From contig SFGN01000041.1 in the NCBI GenBank assembly GCA_004556565.1, positions 1-22,469 of the forward strand: DNA of 22,469 bases, written 5' to 3'. A program made the translations under genes and the position numbers. Positions 6,329 to 15,000 of the stretch are shown here, one piece after another (positions within the stretch are counted from its first letter, which is position 1; each line of letters opens with the position of its first letter). Source of the DNA: Lachnospiraceae bacterium (GTDB lineage: Bacteria > Bacillota_A > Clostridia > Lachnospirales > Lachnospiraceae). The notes beneath the pieces were generated by a model, which saw only the letters and a list, made by a program, of their open reading frames with translations, ran no database searches and was not told the origin of the DNA.

Positions 6329-6978
6329 CAACGGTATATGTTTATGTAATGAATACAATGGCTGATTGGGAAATTGGCTACTGTCTTGCAGAACTTAATT
6401 CGAAAAGATTCTTTAGGAAGGACGCCAAGGAGATTTCGGTGAAAACGGTATCTCTTTCAATGAATCCGGTGAAAACGATGGGAGGTCTTGTGATTGTTCC
6501 GGACCTGACGATAAAGGATATCCAGGTAAATAAAGATAATGTGCTGATTCTACCTGGATCAGACAGATGGAGTGAATCTGAAAACTCCCCGATTCTTGGG
6601 ATTGCTAAGCAGTTCTTTGAAGCTGGAGGACTGGTTGCTGCAATATGTGGAGCTACAGTGGCTCTGGCAAATATCGGGCTTTTGGATGATAAGAAGCACA
6701 CGAGCAACGGAGCAGGTTACTTAAATATGTTTTGCCCAGGGTATAAGGGAACAGACAATTATATTGATAAGCCGGCTGTCAGAGATGGAAATTTGATAAC
6801 AGCTGCAGCTACAGGTGCACTTGATATGACAAGATTGATTTTGGAATACTTGGATGTATTTGGGACAGATACATTGGAACACTGGTTTGCGTATTTCAGT
6901 ACAGGCAACGCAAATGAATTCTTTGCTATGATGCAGAGCTCTCAGAGACAAAGAAAAAGAGTAGGAAGAAAGGATTAA
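6325..6978 (+). CDS. DJ-1/PfpI family protein (class I glutamine amidotransferase-like)
   Basis: This 217-residue cytosolic protein shows the DJ-1/PfpI fold. An acidic residue sits near the N-terminus (E16 in TMADWEIGY), VLILPGSDRW forms the strand-loop, and the nucleophile elbow A-I-C-G-A-T has Cys108. After it come ANIGLLDDKKHTSN and ITAAATGALDMTRLILEYL. The arrangement resembles the YdeA-type subgroup of Bacillus. Members include proteases, glyoxalases, chaperones and many of unknown role; which applies cannot be told. ATG 6325 overlaps the stop of the yafY-type gene (ATGA), so translation is coupled, and the GyrI-like gene follows after three bases. Regulation by the upstream WYL protein is likely. 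Confidence 0.88.
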   Translation: MTTVYVYVMNTMADWEIGYCLAELNSKRFFRKDAKEISVKTVSLSMNPVKTMGGLVIVPDLTIKDIQVNKDNVLILPGSDRWSESENSPILGIAKQFFEAGGLVAAICGATVALANIGLLDDKKHTSNGAGYLNMFCPGYKGTDNYIDKPAVRDGNLITAAATGALDMTRLILEYLDVFGTDTLEHWFAYFSTGNANEFFAMMQSSQRQRKRVGRKD

Positions 6979-6981
6979 ACA

Positions 6982-7614
6982 ATGGCATTTGATTTTAAGA
7001 AAGAATTTAAAGAATTTTACATGCCAAAGAATAAGCCTGAAATAGTGACTGTTCCAAAGGCAAATTACATAGCAGTAAGAGGAAAAGGTAATCCGAACGA
7101 AGAAGGCGGCGAATACAGGCAGGCGGTCGGTGTATTATATGCTATAGCTTATACTTTGAAAATGAGTTATAAGTCAGATTATAAGATTGAAGGATTCTTC
7201 GAGTATGTAGTTCCGCCACTGGAAGGTTTCTGGTGGCAAGACGGAATGGATGGCTGTGATTACAGTATGAAAGATGAATTTAATTGGATATCAGTAATCA
7301 GACTTCCGGATTTTGTGACAAAGAAAGATTTCGATTGGGCAGTGAAGACTGCATCCGAGAAGAAGAAAATGGACTGTTCTAAGGTCGAATTCCTTATGGT
7401 TGATGAGGGTTTGTGTGTTCAGATTATGCACCACGGATCTTTTGATGACGAGCCTGCATCCATTGCAATTATGGATAAATATCTTGAAGATAATGGGTAC
7501 CGCAATGACTTTAGCGATGCAAGACTTCATCATGAGATATATATGTCAGATGCAAGAAAGGTTGCTCCTGAGAAGTGGAAGACTGTAATCAGACATCCAA
7601 TATGTAAATTGTAG
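6982..7614 (+). CDS. GyrI-like small-molecule-binding domain protein
   Basis: This 210-residue single-domain protein resembles the GyrI-like/YdeE family (SOUL/BRE-type fold). It has an early VPKANYIAVRGKGNPNEEGGEY, then KIEGFFEYVVPPLEGFWWQ, WISVIRLPDFV, VCVQIMHHGSFDDEPASI and a closing LHHEIYMSDARKVAPEKWKTVIRHP. Such domains bind hydrophobic or cationic compounds, either as effector domains of regulators or stand-alone, where they can sequester or hydrolyse toxic compounds. There is no DNA-binding domain. A GGAAAGGATT stretch precedes ATG 6982, three bases after the DJ-1 stop. The YafY/DJ-1/GyrI trio suggests a small-molecule stress operon (inference). Confidence 0.88.
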   Translation: MAFDFKKEFKEFYMPKNKPEIVTVPKANYIAVRGKGNPNEEGGEYRQAVGVLYAIAYTLKMSYKSDYKIEGFFEYVVPPLEGFWWQDGMDGCDYSMKDEFNWISVIRLPDFVTKKDFDWAVKTASEKKKMDCSKVEFLMVDEGLCVQIMHHGSFDDEPASIAIMDKYLEDNGYRNDFSDARLHHEIYMSDARKVAPEKWKTVIRHPICKL

Positions 7615-7629
7615 GTCAAGGATAAAGGT

Positions 7630-8061
7630 ATGAATGAGATTATTTTGAAATTAAAAGATAAGGACGATAAAGCGGCATATGAGTATTCAAAAATACTTGG
7701 AGCCGAGTCAGCTGAATCAGACAAGTATCTTCATATGCTCCCGGAATTCGCTGATATGCTTGACGATAAGAGTTCCTATGTAAGAACAAGGGCATTTTTC
7801 TTGATTTGTAATCAGGCGAGATAGGCGAAGGATGGTCAAATAGCAGATGTTTTTGACAGAATGAGTGTCTTGCTTCATGATTCGAAACCTACTGTTGTAA
7901 GACAGTGCCTTCGAGCATTGCATGAGGTAGCATTGTATAGGTCGGAGATGTCTGAAATGATTATTAATGCCGTTGATAAGATAGACGTTTCAATATATAA
8001 GGACAGCATGTCACCGCTTATTGAAAAAGATATCAATGAACTGATGAAAGTATTGGGTTAA
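7630..8061 (+). pseudogene. HEAT-repeat protein ('SufBD'-annotated type) interrupted by one TAG
   Basis: The frame from ATG 7630 encodes helical-repeat sequence (KLKDKDDKAAYEYSKILGAES, MLPEFADMLDDKSSYVRTRAFFLICNQAR). It hits TAG at 7822-7824, then continues in the same frame (AKDGQIADVFDRMSVLLHDSKPTVVRQCLRALHEVALY, ending IEKDINELMKVLG) to TAA 8061. A tryptophan codon (TGG) at the stop would restore a ~143-residue HEAT-like protein of a type often annotated as SufBD protein in clostridia, though unrelated to Fe-S assembly as far as I can see. ATG 7861 could restart the second half. It is the fourth cistron of the YafY operon, 15 bases after the GyrI-like gene. Either the gene is newly inactivated, or there is read-through or a base error. 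Confidence 0.75.
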
Positions 8062-8460
8062 TGGAACAACGCGGACGGTTATGTTGAAATGCTGTTCACG
8101 CCAATTGCTCCCTATGAAGCGTCTCCACCCTTTCAATGATGGAGACGCGGGAACTTTGCCCACACACTCAGTGACAGTTTTAGCGAGGGTGTTTTGAGGA
8201 AAATGATTGCATCCGGTGAATTGAAAAAAAGAAGAAGTAGAATATCTGCTATTACAGGAGAAATTACATTTTGATAAAAGTATTATTTGTCTGCCATGGC
8301 AGGTGGAGCGAGTACAGTTCATGACCGCTGTTACGCTCCTTTAGGGGGATAGATGGGGGCAGTACGACCCACCTACCACTACCGTTTTACTACGAATGAT
8401 ACGACTTAAACTACAATATGTAGTATATCGTTAAAAAGTACATGATAGATATAGAATTGC
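8062..8460. other. Structured non-coding stretch after the YafY operon
   Basis: No gene with family resemblance is visible in these 400 bases. Structures seen are a perfect 9-bp hairpin GCGTCTCCA/TGGAGACGC (8119-8127 with 8140-8148), a 12-base palindrome CTGCCATGGCAG (8291-8302), and a hairpin with GGAGCG (8305-8310) and CGCTCC (8335-8340). A dyad ACTACA-ATA-TGTAGT (8410-8424) is flanked by ACGA/TCGT (8401-8404, 8428-8431). A frame ending at TGA 8272-8274 (FSEGVLRKMIASGELKKRRSR) resembles the tail of some lost gene that I cannot name. The hairpin at 8119 may terminate the upstream operon. The stretch probably spans the join between chromosome and a mobile-element remnant. Confidence 0.45.
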
Positions 8461-8511
8461 AAAGGCTTTGCTGCATCGGTACGAAACCGAACAGGCAGAG
8501 CCTTTATTTTT
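8461..8511 (+). terminator. Rho-independent terminator or attenuator
   Basis: AAAGGCTTTGCTG (8461-8473) pairs with CAGGCAGAGCCTTT (8492-8505), with one wobble and one bulge. An inner CGGT/ACCG stem lies in the loop, and ATTTTTG follows directly. This is a classic intrinsic terminator shape on the plus strand. No gene ends just before it, so it may end a read-through transcript or act as an attenuator for the gene starting at 8608. Confidence 0.65.
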
Positions 8512-8607
8512 GTGCTGATTATAGTGTAGAAATGAGTTGCTATATTCCGGGACTAGAGCGAACATACACATACCCCAAGAGGGACTACATTACATGGAGG
8601 TATGAGC

Positions 8608-9345
8608 ATGAACATTATGGAATTGAACTACAACGTACAGGGTGAGGAACGCAGAAAGCTTGTACAGATTGTAGCGGAAATCATCAACACCGCAGCGGTT
8701 TACAAGAAGGTGCCGACCTGTGCCTATGAGATCAGCACCTTTACGGTCAGCAAGACTGGAGTGCTTTCCTGGACAGAGGACACGGATGTTGAGACCGTGA
8801 AGACGGTCGTTGCCGGACTTCAGATGATGGGGCTTAACGCAAAGGAAGAAACGAAGACCGTCAAGAAGGTATTTGAGATGAGACCACAGGCACAGCCGGA
8901 TGCTCCGAAACAGCCACAGGAACAGCCTAAGGACGAGACGGAAATGCAGACCGTGGAGATTCCTCGCAAGCTGATGAACGACACGGCACTTGCCAACCTT
9001 GACCGCATTATCGAGGGTAAAGGAACACTGATCAAGAAAGCCATTGGAGCAGATAGCCTTGAGTATGAAATCACAGAGGATAGGATTCGATTCCCTTGGT
9101 TTATGATGACCGAGGATGCAGAAGAGAACAAAGCTTACATCACCTTCATCAGCAAACTTGCTGAACAGGCGCGGACAGCCAAGCGTGTGACCCTTAAGGA
9201 AAAGCCTGTGGACAATGAGAAGTACGCATTCCGCTGTTTTCTCCTCCGGCTCGGATTCATCGGTGAGGAGTATAAGGAAGCAAGAAAGATTCTGCTGAAG
9301 AACCTGACCGGGAACGGAGCATGGAAGAACGGGGGTGACCGCTGA
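8608..9345 (+). CDS. Mobile-element accessory protein ('virulence protein' type)
   Basis: This 245-residue protein resembles proteins labelled virulence or virulence-related protein in integrative elements of clostridia; the biochemical role is unknown. The N-terminal domain (MNIMELNYNVQGEERRKLVQIVAEIINTAAVYKKV to VVAGLQMMGL, about 1-85) is followed by a Pro/Gln/Glu-rich linker (about 95-115). A second domain (IPRKLMNDTALANLDRII to FRCFLLRLGFIGEEYKEAR) ends the protein. There is no signal peptide or membrane segment. ATG 8608 is preferred over ATG 8602 because GGAGG (8596-8600) is seven bases from 8608 but one base from 8602. Base composition is visibly richer in G+C than the flanking genes, suggesting separate ancestry. 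The stop overlaps the DUF4314 start by one base. Confidence 0.75.
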   Translation: MNIMELNYNVQGEERRKLVQIVAEIINTAAVYKKVPTCAYEISTFTVSKTGVLSWTEDTDVETVKTVVAGLQMMGLNAKEETKTVKKVFEMRPQAQPDAPKQPQEQPKDETEMQTVEIPRKLMNDTALANLDRIIEGKGTLIKKAIGADSLEYEITEDRIRFPWFMMTEDAEENKAYITFISKLAEQARTAKRVTLKEKPVDNEKYAFRCFLLRLGFIGEEYKEARKILLKNLTGNGAWKNGGDR

Positions 9346-9569
9346 TGTGGGGAATTTCAAAGGCAAGGCTTGAATGCCTACGCAGCCAGTATGCTCCGGG
9401 GACAAGGGTGGAATTGGTTGAGATGAACGACCGACAGGCACCTCCACCCGGAACAAAAGGCACGGTCGTGCGTGTGGATGACATCGGGACCATTCATGTG
9501 CATTGGGATAACGGCAGTTCCCTGGGCGTGGCATACGGTGAGGACAGATGCCGAGTGATTGCAGAATAG
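9345..9569 (+). CDS. DUF4314 domain protein
   Basis: This 74-residue protein (MWGISKARLECLRSQYAPGTRVELVEMND, PPPGTKGTVVRVDDIGTIHVHWDNGSSLG, YGEDRCRVI) matches the DUF4314 pattern: a small beta-barrel-like, SH3-type fold with GTKGTV and a tryptophan-containing strand. Function is unknown. The family is found almost only on conjugative or phage-derived islands in Firmicutes, usually beside a 'virulence protein' gene as here. Translational coupling through TGATG (9343-9347) and a GGGGGTGA sequence upstream supports the start. The pair looks like cargo left from a larger integrative element, since no relaxase, integrase or T4SS gene is in the window. Confidence 0.82.
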   Translation: MWGISKARLECLRSQYAPGTRVELVEMNDRQAPPPGTKGTVVRVDDIGTIHVHWDNGSSLGVAYGEDRCRVIAE

Positions 9570-9598
9570 GATGGGGTCACGAATCGTTATCCCATAAA

Positions 9599-9664
9599 CT
9601 GAATAACAAACCGTTAGCGAGAAGGAGCCGATTTCCATGGATTGGATATCGACTCCCTTGTTAT
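9599..9664 (+). terminator. Weak hairpin after DUF4314 gene
   Basis: AAGGAGCCGAT (about 9622-9632) can pair imperfectly with ATCGACTCCCTT (about 9648-9659). Outer AATAAC (about 9600-9605) faces GTTATT (about 9660-9665). A T-rich stretch follows but no long T-run. It is the best terminator candidate for the two GC-richer genes. Confidence 0.35.
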
Positions 9665-9722
9665 TTCAATTTGTTCATTCTAATGTTCAATTTGGTCATC
9701 TGGCGGAGGAATGACTAAATTG
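9665..9722. repeat. Three copies of TTCAATTTGKTCAT-like motif
   Basis: TTCAATTTGTTCAT (9665-9678) and TTCAATTTGGTCAT (9686-9699) are direct copies 21 bases apart, differing at one base. A third, inverted copy ATGACTAAATTG (9711-9722) pairs with CAATTTGGTCAT (9688-9699) across 11 bases with one mismatch. The 21-base spacing puts the first two on the same DNA face. They may be regulator or recombinase sites. They lie between the mobile-element genes and the defence operon; otherwise the gap 9570-9879 holds only the weak hairpin and the promoter. Confidence 0.5.
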
Positions 9723-9804
9723 GCATTGGCTCGGCTGGTTACGCATTTTCGAATATGATACTTTAGAAATCAAGCAATAATTCGTGTGTTTGCAGAGAAT
9801 TTCA

Positions 9805-9833
9805 TTGTTGACAGAGGGTGTATATGATATAAT
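9805..9833 (+). promoter_or_regulatory. Promoter of the defence operon
   Basis: TATAAT (9828-9833) is a consensus -10 box. TTGTTG (9805-9810) lies 17 bases upstream; the better TTGACA (9808-9813) overlaps it but is only 14 bases away. The start would fall near 9840, some 40 bases before the XRE gene. No other good promoter is obvious up to 22147, so this probably drives the whole operon. Confidence 0.65.
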
Positions 9834-9879
9834 CAAGATTAACATTTAGTTTCTGCTTATAACTGGTAAGAGGTAAAAT

Positions 9880-10086
9880 ATGGAACTGTCTTATAAAAAA
9901 TTGTGGATTGAATTGGTAAAAAGAGACATGAACAAAACTGATTTAGTTAATGTGGCTGGCATCAGTTGGGCTTCAGTAACCAAGATGTCAAAAAATGAAA
10001 ACGTAAGCATGGAAGTGTTGAAAAAAGTCTGTAAAGCGTTGAATTGTAATATCGGAGATATTATGGATATATATCCAGCAGAATAG
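9880..10086 (+). CDS. Small XRE/Cro-C1 helix-turn-helix regulator
   Basis: This 68-residue protein is almost entirely one Cro/C1-type HTH: YKKLWIELVKRDMNKTDLVNVAGISWASVTKMSKNENVSMEVLKKVCKALNCNIGDIMDI. The helix pair is at about residues 18-38, and the family's closing CxxLxCxxxDI pattern is present. It resembles YozG-type single-domain repressors. AAGAGG (9868-9873) precedes ATG 9880. It is the first gene after the promoter and 23 bases before the ATPase gene, so it most likely represses its own operon until infection or another signal relieves it. Small XRE regulators often head defence islands (BREX, R-M controller proteins, DISARM-like loci). No operator can be assigned with certainty. Confidence 0.88.
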   Translation: MELSYKKLWIELVKRDMNKTDLVNVAGISWASVTKMSKNENVSMEVLKKVCKALNCNIGDIMDIYPAE

Positions 10087-10109
10087 ACTAAGAAACGGAG
10101 GAACACCTT

Positions 10110-12065
10110 ATGCCAATTCGTTTATGGCCTAATGATTATGTTAAAAAAGAACATATAACTTCTGGTGAACGTTTTCTTCTTCGTAATGCAGAGAAGAATT
10201 TTAAAGATGGACATTTTGCAGTTGATATAGATCCTGTGAGAATGAGTAATTCGACATTAAAAATGGGAATGTATTTATCACCATCAGAAGGGTTAGTTAC
10301 GTATTCCTTGTTTCCGGGAGATATTAGTGCACAATTGATGGATGTTTACATTAGTCATGTACAGAAGGTAGAGGACAAAATATATGAGCGTCTCCTGGAT
10401 TCGAAGATTTTAATAATTCGAGCAGGGGAGTATAAAATACTTAAATTTCCATATAAGCATATGATTCTATTTCAAAATGAACTTACTGATAAGTCGAAAT
10501 TTGAAAATGCACAATTACAACGTTTGGCGACATATGCATCTTATAAATTTTTTCATCCAGTAGATACAACAGGAACAATAAAATACAAGAAAGATTTAAA
10601 AATTTTTGAATACATTAGAAAAGAATTTGATCCGAATTTCAAGGAGATTTCTGAGATTGAGCAGAAGGCTGTATTTGAAAGATTAGCGCCAGAATACACG
10701 GTTGTTATGAATGAATTGGAAAATGTTCAAGTTCCAGTAAACCGAACATTCCATTCTGAAGAAGAAATGCGTATAACTGGCGAAGAATTAGAATACAAGA
10801 CGTTTTACTTGGATGAGTATCAGGTTGGCCTTGTGAACGACATGGGTCGTGGTCACAGGGTTATCCTTGCGAATCCAGGGGCTGGTAAGAGTGTTTTGCT
10901 TTTGTCTAAGGCATTTAAATATGCGAGCATGTATAAAGACTCACAGATTTTGTTAACCTGTTATAACAACAATCTGGCTGATTCATACTGCTTTAAAAGA
11001 AGCTGTGCGAACTTTGGAGATAACTGCAATTTACATATTATGACATTCCATAAACTGGTAAAGAAGATTTATGAGGAATGTTTGCATCAGAGATGTGATT
11101 CGAATATCGCAACACTGGAAGAAATACAGCAGTGTATTTATCTTGTACGAACCGGTAAATTATCTCTCCGATTTAAAGCAATATTTATAGATGAAGTTCA
11201 GATTTTTGATCCACAGTATCTGGAACTCTGTTACTTACTGCTAGAAGATGCAGAGGATAACACTTTCTTGATGGCTGGAGATTTAAATCAGACAGTTCGC
11301 AAGAAAAGCCGTCGTGGTGATGTCCCTTGGAAGAAAATTGCAGGAATCCAATTAGACTACACGGGACGTGTTCGTTATATAAAGAAGAATTATCGCAACA
11401 GCAAAGAAATCGGTAAATATCTCTGTCATATGTTAGAGCACATGAACGACCGAATGAAAATGCTGGATATGATTAATTTCAAAGAATTCGAGTATGATTC
11501 TTTTGAAATCGGTGAAAAGAAAAGTTTGGCGTTAAAGGTTAAGACGGGCATTAACCGATTTAATATTAAAGATGAAACTGTTAATGCGATAAATGAAATT
11601 GTAACCAAATACAAAGTAAGTTACTCAGAAATCGCTATCTTATTCCCATATAAGCAGCACAAATTGATCAAATATTATTACCTTTATTGGTTAGAGCAGG
11701 CCCTCAATGATGCGGATATTCCATATTCATTGATTACATCCTCTTTAGGTGGATCTTTTGACCGTAAGAGATATAGCGATACGAATGGTGTCGTTGTGTC
11801 AACCATTGATTCATCTCTAGGCTTGGATTTTAAAGCGGTTATTGTAGCTGGTTTGTATCCTTACAATTATATATTCGGTGATAACTATTACAAGAAGACA
11901 ATATCTTCCTGGTCTGCAATCAAAGCCATGTCTGATGATGACCAGTCACAGGTGCAGAGTCAGATGAGAGCTATGTACACTGCATGTTCCAGGGCAAGGG
12001 ATGTATTGTATGTCTTGAGTGATTTGACTCCAGGATCTCCGATGGAGGAAATTCTGCAGAAATAA
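10110..12065 (+). CDS. SF1 (UvrD/Rep-like) ATPase/helicase with uncharacterised N-terminal domain
   Basis: This 651-residue protein has all main SF1A motifs: Walker A ANPGAGKS (254-261), Walker B FIDEVQ (D361-E362), motif III AGDLNQ (389-394), motif IV KKNYRNSKEI, motif V VVVSTIDSSLGLDF and motif VI AMYTACSRARD (621-631). It should hydrolyse ATP and translocate on single-stranded DNA. The N-terminal ~230 residues (GERFLLRNAEKNF, MYLSPSEGLVTYSLF) loosely recall a NERD layout but lack the D and ExK catalytic residues, so if related it is inactive. GGAGG precedes ATG 10110. Ten bases separate it from the DrmA-like gene. It may occupy the position of drmE or drmD in DISARM loci, but I see no direct support for either name. 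Confidence 0.85.
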   Translation: MPIRLWPNDYVKKEHITSGERFLLRNAEKNFKDGHFAVDIDPVRMSNSTLKMGMYLSPSEGLVTYSLFPGDISAQLMDVYISHVQKVEDKIYERLLDSKILIIRAGEYKILKFPYKHMILFQNELTDKSKFENAQLQRLATYASYKFFHPVDTTGTIKYKKDLKIFEYIRKEFDPNFKEISEIEQKAVFERLAPEYTVVMNELENVQVPVNRTFHSEEEMRITGEELEYKTFYLDEYQVGLVNDMGRGHRVILANPGAGKSVLLLSKAFKYASMYKDSQILLTCYNNNLADSYCFKRSCANFGDNCNLHIMTFHKLVKKIYEECLHQRCDSNIATLEEIQQCIYLVRTGKLSLRFKAIFIDEVQIFDPQYLELCYLLLEDAEDNTFLMAGDLNQTVRKKSRRGDVPWKKIAGIQLDYTGRVRYIKKNYRNSKEIGKYLCHMLEHMNDRMKMLDMINFKEFEYDSFEIGEKKSLALKVKTGINRFNIKDETVNAINEIVTKYKVSYSEIAILFPYKQHKLIKYYYLYWLEQALNDADIPYSLITSSLGGSFDRKRYSDTNGVVVSTIDSSLGLDFKAVIVAGLYPYNYIFGDNYYKKTISSWSAIKAMSDDDQSQVQSQMRAMYTACSRARDVLYVLSDLTPGSPMEEILQK

Positions 12066-12075
12066 GAGGTGCATT

Positions 12076-15000
12076 ATGGCAAGCAACTACAATATAATGG
12101 CAAATTATATCGTATCAAAATACATAGAGCGTGTATCAGGAAAAGATTTGGGAGAAACATTCGTTGATGATGATCCTTCTAAACGTGTTATGGTAGGCAT
12201 GCTTTCAGAAGATAGAGTAGAAGCTAAGTTTGAAGGCGGATATGTTGAAAACGCAAATACACGATTTGACAGTATTCCATCTATCAGTATTTCTTTTGTT
12301 GTGAAAAAGAATGAATCAGGCATTCTTCATGTTATTCCAGCTGGTTTATTATTTTATATGGTTCAGCCGGATTACAAGAAAACGGTTCAGTATATGCTTG
12401 ATCGATATTCCGAGAAGGACTCTGAACGTTATACCGATATTTTGCAGCTTTGCGAACGTTATCCAGAGATTAAGTTCAATCTTCCATTAACATACAAAAA
12501 GATCGATATAGCTTCTGTAATGGCGGAAGGAATTGAGATTAAGCTTTCTGATATTATTCCTGGTCAGACTTTTCATCTTAAACAGAGAATTGCTGAAAAG
12601 CTTAGTGTATTAGCAGATCAGATTGCGAATGAAATCTGTATTGTTTCTCAGAGTAGAATTAACTTCTTTGATTTGGCAGATCCTGACAGATTTCGTGTAG
12701 TGACCGGCATCAAAGATGAAAGAGTACAGCCGCGGTGGGATATTGACATTGTGTGCAATGTCAAAGAAGAAGGGGATAATCTGCGCTTTTTACTGCAGAT
12801 GGTTAACACCACACCTATTAACGACAAGAAAAATACAGGATATCTTCCAAAAATTTTTGACGCAGGCGTACGCGTAAAAGGAAACGAAGAAATCGAATTT
12901 CAGAACATTCCTCTCGACTATTTTAGTGGGAGTTATAAAGAAAGGAATCCAATTTTTGCAGTTACAGAGAATGCTTCTGCCAAGTATCACATGGAAAGGA
13001 ATGAAATCTGTACCGATAACATTCCAATCTATTATCAGAAGCGTCTAGTAACCAAGGACGATCTGAAGGAATATGTTACTTTTGAGAAACTGATTCAGGA
13101 TCCTATTTCCAACCTGAACTATATTCTTTCTAGAATGGAGGAAGATTACGGTCACTGTGAGGATGATTTTGAATCACGTAGGAGCAAATTGTCTTCGCAA
13201 GCACGTTTAAAATATCAGAATGCGTTAAGAGAATACGAAAATGAAATCTCTCGTTTCCGTAATGGTATCAAGCAAATAGAATATAAAGACTTTGTCCGTA
13301 AAGCTTTTTATTATATGAATAAAACTTTTCAGGCAAAACTAGATGGCCAGTCCAGAAATATTACAGGATGGCGTCTTTTCCAGATTGTGTTTATTGTATC
13401 TATGATTGGCGAAGTAATTCGTAGCGAATACCAGGATGATGCATCTCTGTCATATGCAGATATTGATGTGGCAAATCTTCTCTACTTCCCTACTGGTGGT
13501 GGAAAGACAGAAGCATTCCTTGGTATCACTGTATTTGCTATGTTCTTTGATCGACTTCGCGGAAAGACTCAGGGAATCACTGCATTCCTGAAATATCCTC
13601 TTCGATTGCTTGCTGTACAGCAGCTGGATCGTGTACTTGCAATTGTTATGCAGGCCAATGCGGTTCGCCAAGAAAACATAGAGCTTGCCATGGCCACAGA
13701 ATTTCGTGTCGGTTTTTATGTTGGAAAGGATAATACGCCTAACAAAATCAGTAAGAATGAAAAGTTAAGCAGTAGAGGTGAACAGCAGAAGAATTTGGAT
13801 TTGTTGTTAGAAAGTGATCAGGAGACATTAAATGAATACTATCGCTTTATAGATAAGTGTCCATGCTGTGGCAAAAAGATGATCAATGTTCGATTCAATA
13901 AAGAACGATGGGTTTTAGAGCATATTTGCGATAATCCGGATTGCCAGGCAGCTGTTCTTCCACTGTTCATTGTTGATAGTGAAATATATCGCTATTTACC
14001 ATCTATTGTGGTTAGTACTATCGATAAAATGTCTCTGATCGGTATCAGTAACGAATTTAAGGCTTTGTTTGGACAGGTTAAACGTTATTGTCCTGTTCAT
14101 GGTTTTTCAACCGGATCAAAGTGTACTTGTGCAGAATCTGGTTGCAGTGGTCGTGCTCAGGCAGTTGGTTATCTGAAAGATCCTGTTCCAACTCTGTTTA
14201 TTCAGGATGAGATGCATCTGATAAAGGAAAGTTTAGGAACATTTGATGCTCATTACGAATCTTTCCTCTACTATTATGCTAAGCAGATGGTAAAACCGGA
14301 TCATAGAAAGAGAATACGTTTTATCGGTGCAACTGCTACTATCTCTTTGTATCAGGAGCATATACGCAACTTATATCATATGGAGCCCAAGCGATTCCCT
14401 TGTGAATATCCAACTGTAAAGAATGGAGAAGACTTCTATTCATATACAGACGATAATGATATTACACGTATTATTCTTGGTTATGCGCCATATGGAAGAT
14501 CTATCACAGATGGAATGTGGGAATCGGTATATCTCATGCGTCTTGTGGTTTACCATATGATGGACCATCTGGAAGAAAGCTATGAGACACTAAAGCAGCA
14601 GGGATTTACGGCATCTAAAGAAGAATACCAGAATATGCTTTTTGACTACTGGATTGAACTTGTGTATAACAACCGTAAGCAGGATGCGATTGAGTTGGAA
14701 AATGCATTCCAGAATCAGGCAAATAATAGATTGGTGGCAAAGAATATTCCATTATATGTAATCAAGCAGATGACGAGTGACGTCGATTTCCAGACCGTTA
14801 GAAAAACACTGTTTGATATTCAGGCTAATAGAAAGAATACTGACAGTACAAATCTTATTCTGGCAACCAGTACTATTTCACATGGTGTGGATGAAGATTC
14901 CTTTAACATCATGTATTTCTTCGGAATGCCTAACAATAATGCTGAGTATATTCAGGCATACTCTCGTACCGGACGAAAATATACAGGTATTGTAATTGAT

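Noticed and set aside
8291..8302. 12-base palindrome CTGCCATGGCAG as a specific operator
   Set aside because: A single short palindrome without a nearby promoter or second copy is not enough to name a site. It is listed only as part of the structured stretch.
8442..8645. Open frame of 67 codons overlapping the start of the element gene
   Set aside because: It runs through an intrinsic terminator hairpin and overlaps the real gene in another frame. It has no good ribosome site.
8590..9534. A 314-codon open frame on the minus strand
   Set aside because: It is antisense to the 'virulence protein' and DUF4314 genes, has low-complexity Arg/Leu/His-rich sequence with no family resemblance, and is a by-product of their higher GC content.
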